NCBI GenBank assembly: GCA_018902915.1 | Contig: JAHIPS010000040.1 | Span: 1-32,058, forward strand | Source: Candidatus Omnitrophota bacterium | Lineage (GTDB): Bacteria > Omnitrophota > Gorgyraeia > Gorgyraeales > Gorgyraeaceae | Direction: 5' to 3' | DNA length: 32,058 bases | Part shown: piece by piece, positions 25,233-32,058 of the stretch | Layout: the number at the start of each line of letters is the position of its first letter | Numbering within the stretch: the stretch's first letter is position 1 | The notes under the pieces: model-generated | What the model was told of the DNA's origin: nothing | Databases searched by the model: none | Seen by the model: the letters and a program-made list of their open reading frames with translations, nothing else | Position numbers and translations under genes: made by a program

Positions 25233-26123
25233 ATGAAAAAGGATTTTATAACAATAAGGGATTTTACTGGAGCGGAGCTGGACGAGATCTTTAGTCTGGC
25301 GGCGCAATTAAAAGCAAAGAGAAAGACGCACGAGAAATTGCTCAAAGGCAAGGTCCTGGGCCTTATATTTGAGAAGCCGTCCAACAGGACAAGGGTCTCG
25401 TTCGAGGTCGGAATGTTTGAGCTCGGCGGGAATACGGTTTATCTTGGTTCAGACGAGATCAGGCTGGGGAAAAGAGAGGCTGTGAAGGATGCGGCAAGGG
25501 TGCTTTCGAGATATCTTGATTGTATTGTCCCAAGGACTTTTTCGCATACGAGGCTACTCGAGATAGCCCAATACTCCACTGTGCCGGTAATAAACGGCCT
25601 GACAGATCTATTGCACCCGTGTCAGGCGATGAGTGACATCTTTACTATAAAGGAAAAGAAAGGCCTGAAAGGCATTACGATCGCTTTTATAGGCGATGCC
25701 AATAATGTCCTGAATTCGCTTTTATATGGATGCAGTAAGGCCGGTATTAAGATAAATGTCGCGAGTCCCAAAGGTTACGGGCCAAAGGAAGAGATATTAA
25801 AGGATACAGGCAATGCTGTAAAGGTGTTTGATTCAGCCAAGGATGCAGTCAGGGGCGCTGATATTGTTTATACGGATGTATGGACAAGCATGGGTCAGGA
25901 AAAGGAATACAAGAAGAGACTGAAGAGATTCAAGGGTTTTCAGATAAATTCTGATTTATTGAGACTTGCAAAAAAAGATGCCATGGTCATGCATTGCCTT
26001 CCTGCTCACAGGGGCGAGGAGATCACGGACGAGGTCCTGGATAGCAGGCAGTCAATAGTCATTGACCAGGCAGAGAATAGGCTGCATGTGCAAAAGGCGA
26101 TATTAACTAAACTCTTAAAATAG
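25233..26123 (+). CDS. argF: Ornithine carbamoyltransferase
   Basis: Makes citrulline from ornithine and carbamoyl phosphate. The carbamoyl-phosphate loop is SNRTR (50-54) in FEKPSNRTRVSFEVGMFELGG; most family members have STRTR, so position 51 is a mild variant. HPCQ (128-131) and HCLPA (in MVMHCLPAHRG, from residue 253) are standard for ornithine rather than aspartate transcarbamoylase. Length (296 aa) is slightly short but complete. It starts 18 bp after the branched palindrome with GGGGA as a possible ribosome binding site, and is followed by a family A double palindrome. Confidence 0.95.
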   Translation: MKKDFITIRDFTGAELDEIFSLAAQLKAKRKTHEKLLKGKVLGLIFEKPSNRTRVSFEVGMFELGGNTVYLGSDEIRLGKREAVKDAARVLSRYLDCIVPRTFSHTRLLEIAQYSTVPVINGLTDLLHPCQAMSDIFTIKEKKGLKGITIAFIGDANNVLNSLLYGCSKAGIKINVASPKGYGPKEEILKDTGNAVKVFDSAKDAVRGADIVYTDVWTSMGQEKEYKKRLKRFKGFQINSDLLRLAKKDAMVMHCLPAHRGEEITDEVLDSRQSIVIDQAENRLHVQKAILTKLLK

Positions 26124-26138
26124 ACGTTTGTGTAATGT

Positions 26139-26194
26139 CTTTGTTCAAGGCTTAGCCTTGAACAGGACTGTTCAAGGCTAAGCCTTGAACAAAG
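26139..26194. repeat. Family A double palindrome between argF and argG
   Basis: Perfect 27-bp arms (26139-26165 and 26168-26194) with a 2-nt GA centre, formed by two inverted family A units. The argG ribosome binding site GAGAGG starts at the last base of the right arm, as at argJ. Confidence 0.9.
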
Positions 26195-26204
26195 AGAGGT
26201 CGGT

Positions 26205-27377
26205 ATGAATAAAAAAGTGGTGTTGGCGTATTCGGGCGGGTTGGATACTTCGGTTGCAGTAAGATGGCTTAGCGACAAGGGCTATGATGTGGTGGCTTAC
26301 ATGGCTGACGTGGGCCAGGGCGGGGATTTCCAGAAGTTGAAGAAAAGGGCCCTGTCTGCAGGCTCCTCAAAGGTCGTGATAGAGGATCTAAAGGAGGAGT
26401 TTGCAGAGGATTTTGCGTTCCAGTCTTTAAAGGCAGGAGCGGTCTACGAGTCAAAGTATCTCCTGGCAACAGCGCTCTCAAGACCTATCATAGCAAAGGG
26501 CATGGTCGAGACTGCTAAGAAGGAAAAGGCAGGATATGTCGCGCATGGCTGCACAGGAAAGGGCAATGACCAGGTGAGATTCGAAGTAACAGTGATGGCG
26601 CTCGCGCCTGAGCTGGAGATAATCGCGCCTCTCAGGGAATGGAATATGTTTTCAAGAGAGGAAGAGATAGAGTATGCCAATGAAAAAGGCATAGATATCG
26701 ATGTAACGAAGAAAAGTCCGTATAGCCTGGACCAGAATATCTGGGGCATAAGTATAGAATGCGGCGTACTGGAAGATCCGTGGAATGAGCCTCCTGAAGA
26801 CGCCTACAAAATGACAAAAGATCCGAAAAAGGCGCCGAACAAGCCGACATATGTGGACATAGAATTTAAAAACGGTGTGCCTGTAAAGATCAACAATAAA
26901 AAATATGATCCTGTGGATCTGGTGGTGAAGTTAAATGAAATAGGCGGTAAAAATGGCATAGGTAGAACTGATCTCGTAGAAAACAGACTCGTTGGAATAA
27001 AATCAAGAGAGATATACGAGGCGCCTGGCGCGTGGATATTGCACAAGGCCCATAAGGATCTAGAGGCGCTCGTTCTCGACAGGGAACTCCTGCATTTTAA
27101 GGAGAGCATTTCTTTAAAATACGCGGAGCTTGTGTATTACGGCCTGTGGTTTACGCCTTTAAAAAAGGCACTGGACGCTTTCATAAACGAGACGCAGAAA
27201 AAAGTGACAGGTGTCGTGAAAATGAAATTACTGAAAGGTGTCGTGAGCGTAGCGGGAAGAAGATCGCCTTATTCGCTTTACAAAAAAGAAATGGCAACCT
27301 ACGAGGCAGGAGATAAGTTTGATAGAAGCGTAGCAGAAGGATTTATCAAGGTGTGGGGAATGCCTTACAAGAAATAG
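26205..27377 (+). CDS. argG: Argininosuccinate synthase
   Basis: Condenses citrulline and aspartate using ATP. The N-type ATP pyrophosphatase loop is LAYSGGLDTSVAVRWL, and YVAHGCTGKGNDQVRFEV is the second signature. DVTKKSPYSLDQNIWGISIECG and SLYKKEMATYEAGDKFD are typical later segments. At 390 residues it is slightly short but complete. The start is fixed by GAGAGGT and the conserved MNKKVVLAYSGG. argH follows 8 nt after the stop with its own AGGAG. Confidence 0.98.
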   Translation: MNKKVVLAYSGGLDTSVAVRWLSDKGYDVVAYMADVGQGGDFQKLKKRALSAGSSKVVIEDLKEEFAEDFAFQSLKAGAVYESKYLLATALSRPIIAKGMVETAKKEKAGYVAHGCTGKGNDQVRFEVTVMALAPELEIIAPLREWNMFSREEEIEYANEKGIDIDVTKKSPYSLDQNIWGISIECGVLEDPWNEPPEDAYKMTKDPKKAPNKPTYVDIEFKNGVPVKINNKKYDPVDLVVKLNEIGGKNGIGRTDLVENRLVGIKSREIYEAPGAWILHKAHKDLEALVLDRELLHFKESISLKYAELVYYGLWFTPLKKALDAFINETQKKVTGVVKMKLLKGVVSVAGRRSPYSLYKKEMATYEAGDKFDRSVAEGFIKVWGMPYKK

Positions 27378-27385
27378 GAGTTGTT

Positions 27386-28681
27386 ATGAAAAATAAATTA
27401 TGGGGTGGGAGATTTTCCAAAAAGACGAATCCTCTGGTAGAAGAATTTACAAAGTCGATCCAGTTTGACAAAAAACTCGCTGAATATGACTGCATGGGGT
27501 CGCTTGCGCATATCAATGTGCTTAAAAAGGCAAAACTCTTGAGCGCAGAGGAGCATAAAGAGCTTGAAAGCGGACTGGAGGGCATTCTAAGCTCGATCAG
27601 GAAAGGTTCTTTTAAAATAGATGATTCTTTCGAAGATATACACAGCTACGTGCAGCACCTTTTAGAAAAAAAAGCAGGCAAGGTCGCGCTCAAGCTTCAT
27701 ACATGCAGGTCAAGAAACGACCAGGTGGTCTTTGACACCAAGATGTATTGCGTAAAAAATGCGGCATATACTTTGAATTTATTTTCAGACCTTGGAAAGG
27801 TATTGGATAAATTAGCAAAGAATAATGCCGGACAGGTCATTGCCGGCTACACGCACATGCAGCATGCAATGCCAATAAGTTTACAGGACTACCTTGGCGC
27901 GTATTCAGAGATGTTAAAAAGGGACTCTAATAGGATCGACAATGCATCGAAGGGCATATCTTTAACCCTGGGGTCGGGCGCTATCGCAGGCACGTTTATA
28001 GACGCTGAAAAATACAGCTCCCCTGCGGTTAATTCAATCGATACTGTAAGCGACAGGGATTTTGTTATCGAGATACTAAGCGCGCTGGCGATAACAGGCA
28101 TGCATTTATCAAGACTGGCAGAGGATCTGATTTTATGGTCGACAAAAGAGTTTGATTTTATAGACATAGATGAAGCGTTCTGCACCGGCAGTTCACTCAT
28201 GCCGCAGAAAAAGAATCCGGACGCATTGGAACTGATCAGGGGGAACACAGGGAAGTTATACGGGAATCTTATGAGCGTCTTAGTGATGATGAAGGGCTTA
28301 CCTTTGTCGTATAACAGGGATATGCAGCTGGATAAGGAGCCGCTTTTCGAATCATTTGAGATTATCCAAAAAGAATTAAAGATCATGGTAGCGCTTTTGC
28401 CAGAGATAAAGTTTAATAAAAAGAATATTGCAAGGCAGCTTGAGGATGAATCTTTATACGCTACTGACCTGGCTGATTACCTTGTGCAGAACAAGGTCGT
28501 GTTTAAAGACGCGCACGCGATCATCGGCAGACTCGTCAAGACAGGCAAGGAAATAAAAAAGATGAGTTCTGCTGAGCTTAAAAAGTTTCACCCTGCTTTA
28601 AACAGCAAGGTGGTGAATAAGATCATTGATCCAAAGCAATCGGTAGCATCCAAAAAATCAGTAAAAAGAAAGAAAAGGTAG
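27386..28681 (+). CDS. argH: Argininosuccinate lyase
   Basis: Last arginine step, splitting argininosuccinate into arginine and fumarate. The fumarase/ASL superfamily signature GSSLMPQKKNPDALELIRG starts at residue 269; HTCRSRNDQV (105-114) and GYTHMQHAMPISLQDYL carry the other active-site regions. HTCRSRNDQV replaces the usual HTGRSRNDQ glycine by cysteine. The tracked start 27353 overlaps argG; the ATG at 27386 has AGGAG 5 nt upstream and gives the family start MKNKLWGGRFSKKTNPLVEEF (431 aa). A short lysine-rich tail follows the normal C-terminus. Confidence 0.97.
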   Translation: MKNKLWGGRFSKKTNPLVEEFTKSIQFDKKLAEYDCMGSLAHINVLKKAKLLSAEEHKELESGLEGILSSIRKGSFKIDDSFEDIHSYVQHLLEKKAGKVALKLHTCRSRNDQVVFDTKMYCVKNAAYTLNLFSDLGKVLDKLAKNNAGQVIAGYTHMQHAMPISLQDYLGAYSEMLKRDSNRIDNASKGISLTLGSGAIAGTFIDAEKYSSPAVNSIDTVSDRDFVIEILSALAITGMHLSRLAEDLILWSTKEFDFIDIDEAFCTGSSLMPQKKNPDALELIRGNTGKLYGNLMSVLVMMKGLPLSYNRDMQLDKEPLFESFEIIQKELKIMVALLPEIKFNKKNIARQLEDESLYATDLADYLVQNKVVFKDAHAIIGRLVKTGKEIKKMSSAELKKFHPALNSKVVNKIIDPKQSVASKKSVKRKKR

Positions 28682-28684
28682 ATC

Positions 28685-29935
28685 ATGCACGATTTCAAAT
28701 ACAAACGCAATGAACTTTATTGCGAGTCTGTGAGCATCGGCCGGCTCGCTAAAAAATATGGCACACCGCTTTATGTGTATAGCAGGAAAACTTTCCTGGA
28801 CCACTATAGGAAACTAGAGGACGCGTTCAGAAGCGTGAGGCCTATTATATGCTATTCAGTAAAGGCGAATTCGAGCATCGCGATATTAAGGACGCTTGTA
28901 AAAAAAGGCGCTGGCCTGGATATTGTGTCAGGCGGGGAGCTTTTCAGGGCGCTTAAGGCAGGTGCTTCGCCCAGAAAGATCGTTTATGCCAGCGTGGGGA
29001 AGACAGAACAAGAGATAGAGTATGCCATAAAAAGTAATATTCTTCTTTTCAATGTCGAATCCCTGGCAGAGCTTTGCGCGATTGATAGAATTGCCAGGAG
29101 ATTGCGCAAAAGGCAGAGTGTTGCTATACGCGTGAACCCGAATGTCAGGGCAAAAACGCACAGGTATATTACGACCGGGCACAAGCAGAATAAGTTTGGC
29201 ATTGATATAGATACAGCGAGAGATATATTCCTGAACCGACGGGAATTCAGGAATCTGGATATATCAGGCGTGCACCTGCACATAGGTTCACAGATAGTGG
29301 ACGCCAAACCTTTTATCAGGGCAATAGAGAAGCTGGTTAGATTTGTAAAAGATCTTGGATCCCGCGGCATACAAGTAAAATGGTTTAATATCGGCGGTGG
29401 GCTCGGAATAATATATTCCGGCGAACGGCCGCAGACTGCCCAGGAATACGCAAAGGCAATCCTGCCATTGTTGAAAAGACTAGACTCCAGGATAATACTC
29501 GAGCCAGGCAGGTTCATAGCTGGGAATGCCGGCGTGCTCGTGGCAAAGGTGCTATATATAAAGGAAGCGCCAGGCAAAAATTTTGCAATAGTCGATACAG
29601 CGATGAATGACCTTGTGCGGCCGAGCCTTTACGAGGCGTTTCATGAGATACTGCCTGTTGCAAGTAAGCCGTATAAAGGTTCAGGCAAGATCCGCAAATA
29701 CGATATAGTAGGCCCTGTTTGTGAGAGCGGGGATTTTCTGGGTAAAGACAGGAAATTTATTGGTTTAAACCATGGAGATTTTTTAGCAGTTATGAGCGCG
29801 GGCGCGTATGGATACAGCATGGCCAGTAATTACAATTCCAGGCCGCGGCCAACAGAGGTGCTGGTCGAGGGAAATCGCGCGAGACTCATAACGCGCCGCG
29901 AGACATATAGCGATTTAATCCGCGCAGAAGTTTAA
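28685..29935 (+). CDS. lysA: Diaminopimelate decarboxylase
   Basis: PLP-dependent fold-type III enzyme that makes lysine from meso-diaminopimelate. PLP-binding Lys60 is in CYSVKANSSIAILR; GVHLHIGSQI, the glycine-rich FNIGGGLGI, EPGRFIAGNAGVLVAKV and VCESGDFLG supply phosphate and substrate contacts. Length (416 aa) is normal. It follows argH by 3 nt, so arginine and lysine genes are physically fused in one run. Placed before dapF-dapA-dapB, it shows gene order unrelated to pathway order, since LysA is the last step. A small hairpin follows its stop. Confidence 0.97.
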   Translation: MHDFKYKRNELYCESVSIGRLAKKYGTPLYVYSRKTFLDHYRKLEDAFRSVRPIICYSVKANSSIAILRTLVKKGAGLDIVSGGELFRALKAGASPRKIVYASVGKTEQEIEYAIKSNILLFNVESLAELCAIDRIARRLRKRQSVAIRVNPNVRAKTHRYITTGHKQNKFGIDIDTARDIFLNRREFRNLDISGVHLHIGSQIVDAKPFIRAIEKLVRFVKDLGSRGIQVKWFNIGGGLGIIYSGERPQTAQEYAKAILPLLKRLDSRIILEPGRFIAGNAGVLVAKVLYIKEAPGKNFAIVDTAMNDLVRPSLYEAFHEILPVASKPYKGSGKIRKYDIVGPVCESGDFLGKDRKFIGLNHGDFLAVMSAGAYGYSMASNYNSRPRPTEVLVEGNRARLITRRETYSDLIRAEV

Positions 29936-29936
29936 G

Positions 29937-29959
29937 TGGTCGAGGCGAAACCTCGACCA
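29937..29959. repeat. Hairpin between lysA and dapF
   Basis: TGGTCGAGG and CCTCGACCA (9-bp arms) enclose CGAAA, one base after the lysA stop. There is no T-run, so it is not an obvious terminator. The 34-bp gap is far too short for a lysine riboswitch. Confidence 0.7.
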
Positions 29960-29969
29960 GGGGAATGAG

Positions 29970-30758
29970 ATGAAAAAGTTAAAGTTTACGAAAATGGTCG
30001 GGGCCGGGAATGATTTTGTGGTAATTGACTGCCGCAGCGTATCCTGCTCTGGGTGTTGTGAATTATCAAGTCTGGCTAAGAATCTCTGTCAGATAAAAAC
30101 CGGAATAGGCGCAGACGGACTTTTGATATTGGAAAAATCCAGGAAAGCGGATTTCAGGATGCGGATTTTCAATGCAGACGGCAGCGAGGCAGAGATGTGC
30201 GGTAATGGTTTAAGGTGCGCGGCGCTGTATGCAGGTAAAAAAGGAAAGGTAAAGGTAGAAACGCAGGCCGGTATTTACGAGGCCGCGATTACAGGCAAGG
30301 ATAAAGTCAGGATAAAGATGGAAGAGCCAAAAGGTTTAAAGATGAATTTACCTCTGATTGTAAATGGCCGCAGTATAAAAGTCGGCTACGTGGATACTGG
30401 CGTGCCGCATACAGTGGTCTTTGTGCAGGGGATCGAAAAGATCGACGTTGATTCTATAGGCAGGGCTATACGATATCACAAGGAATTTAAACCGCGCGGC
30501 ACAAACGCGGATTTTGTAGAGATCATAGATAATAAGAATATAAAGATGAGGACTTACGAGCGCGGTGTCGAAGGAGAGACGCTTGCGTGCGGCACAGGCG
30601 CAGTCGCGTCAGCGATTATCGCGGGTCACGGAGCAAACGTTCATACAAAGGGCGGGATTTTGAAGGTCTCTTTTAAAAGGGTCGGCAATAAAATAAAAGA
30701 TGTCTATCTAGAAGGTGAAGCGCGAGAGGTTTACACAGGAGAGGTGGAATATGTTTGA
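29970..30758 (+). CDS. dapF: Diaminopimelate epimerase
   Basis: Cofactor-free epimerase converting LL- to meso-diaminopimelate, the form used for peptidoglycan and by LysA. The two catalytic cysteines are visible: Cys77 in NADGSEAEMCGNGLRC and Cys207 in GETLACGTGAVAS. The start GAGNDFVVIDC is typical. Length is 262 aa. AGGGGA provides the ribosome binding site. Its last 8 nt overlap the start of dapA, indicating coupled translation. The N-terminal region carries extra cysteines (CRSVSCSGCCELS) beyond the usual pattern. Confidence 0.97.
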   Translation: MKKLKFTKMVGAGNDFVVIDCRSVSCSGCCELSSLAKNLCQIKTGIGADGLLILEKSRKADFRMRIFNADGSEAEMCGNGLRCAALYAGKKGKVKVETQAGIYEAAITGKDKVRIKMEEPKGLKMNLPLIVNGRSIKVGYVDTGVPHTVVFVQGIEKIDVDSIGRAIRYHKEFKPRGTNADFVEIIDNKNIKMRTYERGVEGETLACGTGAVASAIIAGHGANVHTKGGILKVSFKRVGNKIKDVYLEGEAREVYTGEVEYV

Positions 30759-31626
30759 AGGTTCAATGGTAGCAATAATAACACCGTTTAAAAAAGGAAA
30801 GGTTGATGAAAAGGCTTTGGCAAGGCTCGTGGAGTTCCAGATAAAAAATGGCACGACTGCAATTGTCCCGTGCGGAACAACAGGCGAGTCTGCGACCCTT
30901 TCCTACGAAGAGCACGAGCATGTTATAGACGTTGTAATAGAGGCTGCGAATAAAAAGGTCCCTGTTATGGCTGGCACAGGCGCTAATAATACTGCGGAAG
31001 CTATTATGCTGACCGAGTACGCGAAAAAGGCAGGCGCTGAGGCGTCGTTACAGATCACGCCTTACTATAACAAGCCCACGCAGGAAGGCATATACCAGCA
31101 TTTTAAAAAAATCGCTGAAACAGTCGATATCCCTCTTATTATTTACAATATAATGTCCCGAACAGGAGTCAATATAACACCAGAGACAATGCTGAGACTG
31201 AGCAAAGTAAAAAATATCGTGGGCGTGAAAGAGGCGAGCGGCAATTTAGACCAGATGTCCCAGATCCATGCGTTATGCGGCAATGGATTTGATCTGATCT
31301 CAGGCGATGATAGCTTAACACTGCCCCTTTTGGCAATAGGAGGCACAGGCGTTATCTCGGTAGCGGCTAATATCGCGCCAAAAGACGTGGCAGATATGGT
31401 TTCAAAATTCAAAAAAGGCGATATTGCCGGCGCGAGGAAATCGCATTACAAGCTCCTGCCCCTTGTAAAGGCAATATTTATAGAGACAAATCCTATTCCG
31501 GTCAAGACAGCCATGGCGCTCATGGGTTTGATAGATGATTCGAGCCTGCGCCTTCCGATGTGCGCGATAGGCGAGGAAAATTTAACAAAACTGAAAAAGG
31601 CATTAAAGGATTACGGGCTTTTGTAA
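30751..31626 (+). CDS. dapA: 4-hydroxy-tetrahydrodipicolinate synthase
   Basis: Condenses pyruvate with aspartate semialdehyde, the entry step to diaminopimelate. The Schiff-base Lys160 is in GVKEASGNL; GTTGESATLSYEEH (Thr44/Thr45), YYNKPTQEGIYQHF and YNIMSRTGVNI (Tyr132) are the standard active-site segments. The tracked start 30715 adds 12 residues that overlap dapF; the ATG at 30751 follows GAGGTGG and gives the family start MFEGSMVAIITPFK (291 aa), so I use it. dapB follows 9 nt after the stop. Confidence 0.97.
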   Translation: MFEGSMVAIITPFKKGKVDEKALARLVEFQIKNGTTAIVPCGTTGESATLSYEEHEHVIDVVIEAANKKVPVMAGTGANNTAEAIMLTEYAKKAGAEASLQITPYYNKPTQEGIYQHFKKIAETVDIPLIIYNIMSRTGVNITPETMLRLSKVKNIVGVKEASGNLDQMSQIHALCGNGFDLISGDDSLTLPLLAIGGTGVISVAANIAPKDVADMVSKFKKGDIAGARKSHYKLLPLVKAIFIETNPIPVKTAMALMGLIDDSSLRLPMCAIGEENLTKLKKALKDYGLL

Positions 31627-31635
31627 GGAGCGAGC

Positions 31636-32058
31636 ATGATAAAACTTGGTATAAGTGGTATAGCGGGCAGGATGGGCAAAAGGATCGGCGCGCTGGCGTC
31701 AAAGGATAAGGACTTTGCAATAAAGGTTGCTTTAGAGTCTCCTGATAATCCTGCTGTAGGAAAAGACGCAGGAGAGATCCTTGGTCTGGCTAAGATCAGG
31801 AGCATTGTCACGTCTGATTTTGGCAGGGTCGCTCGAGGTTGCGATGTGCTGATAGATTTTACCTTTCCGGATGTGACAATGGAGCATCTGGAGATTGCCC
31901 GAAAAAATAATATCGGGATGGTGATAGGCACGACAGCATTGTCAGAAGAGCAAGTAAAAAAGATAGAGGTCGCGGCCAAAGAGATCCCGATTGTATTTTC
32001 TCCTAATATGAGCGTTGGCGCGAATCTATTGTTTAAACTCACTGAGATAGCGGCAAAG
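31636..32058 (+). CDS. dapB: 4-hydroxy-tetrahydrodipicolinate reductase (5' part, cut by window end)
   Basis: The first 141 codons are in view and the frame stays open to the right edge. The nucleotide-binding start MIKLGISGIAGRMGKRIG matches DapB (GxxGRMG), as do DVLIDFTFPDV, the GMVIGTTALSEEQ segment and FSPNMSVGANLLFKL. DapB reduces the DapA product with NAD(P)H. TAAGGAG precedes the ATG. The C-terminal domain with the catalytic His/Lys region lies outside the window. It was missed by the plus-strand ORF track because the frame has no stop here; the minus-strand ORF 31611-32042 is its shadow. Confidence 0.95.
   Translation, partial: MIKLGISGIAGRMGKRIGALASKDKDFAIKVALESPDNPAVGKDAGEILGLAKIRSIVTSDFGRVARGCDVLIDFTFPDVTMEHLEIARKNNIGMVIGTTALSEEQVKKIEVAAKEIPIVFSPNMSVGANLLFKLTEIAAK

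Noticed and set aside
29936-29969. Lysine riboswitch before dapF
   Set aside because: The gap is only 34 bp and holds one short hairpin; an L-box needs well over 150 nt.

Overview
The window reads as part of a chromosome from a Gram-negative, deep-branching, probably uncultured bacterium. The gene content and style (a lipoprotein with a clear lipobox, tandem GalT-like genes beside glycogen synthase, a combined arginine/lysine gene cluster, many lysine-rich proteins) remind me of Candidatus Omnitrophota or a close relative. That placement is from memory of similar genomes and would need a marker-gene tree. I see no rRNA, tRNA, CRISPR array or complete insertion sequence.

Layout. (1) About 1-4.5 kb is an accessory-looking, mostly AT-rich stretch. 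It holds the 5' part of a secreted protein gene, an OmpR-type response regulator and its histidine kinase, a small XRE regulator divergent from a 68-aa protein, a gene-free block full of long perfect palindromes, and an ORF6N-domain gene. (2) 4.7-11.7 kb is a + strand housekeeping run: acylphosphatase, ligA, a lipoprotein, a metallo-beta-lactamase-fold hydrolase, a Xer-type recombinase, a family 4 uracil-DNA glycosylase and priA, mostly with overlapping or touching ends. (3) A TPR gene on the minus strand shares a compact divergent promoter with def. (4) def-fmt-galT-galT-gap-glgA joins translation initiation chemistry to sugar-phosphate and glycogen metabolism; the first GalT has lost its catalytic histidine. 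(5) A two-gene module follows: an AbiEii-like nucleotidyltransferase and an XRE protein with an unfamiliar N-terminal domain, laid out like a toxin-antitoxin pair. (6) rplM-rpsI. (7) From 20.7 kb to the right edge runs argC-argJ-argB-argD-argF-argG-argH-lysA-dapF-dapA-dapB (cut by the window end), apparently one long unit for arginine and diaminopimelate/lysine synthesis.

The feature the gene list does not explain is a set of short palindromic elements placed in gene junctions. One family (arms TGTTCAAGGC/GCCTTGAACA) occurs at udg-priA, def-fmt, argC-argJ and argF-argG. A second family with a fixed 13-nt loop (TGAGCATTGCACG) occurs at priA-TPR and fmt-galT. Larger branched palindromes lie at argJ-argB and argD-argF, and a plain hairpin at lysA-dapF. 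In three cases the element supplies the upstream gene's stop codon. They resemble REP/REPIN-type elements sitting inside operons.

Promoters also show a pattern: several good -35/-10 pairs place the predicted transcript start only a few bases before an ATG that lacks a Shine-Dalgarno sequence (TPR gene, def, the nucleotidyltransferase, perhaps the first galT). This suggests leaderless or near-leaderless mRNAs alongside normal leaders (rplM, argC).
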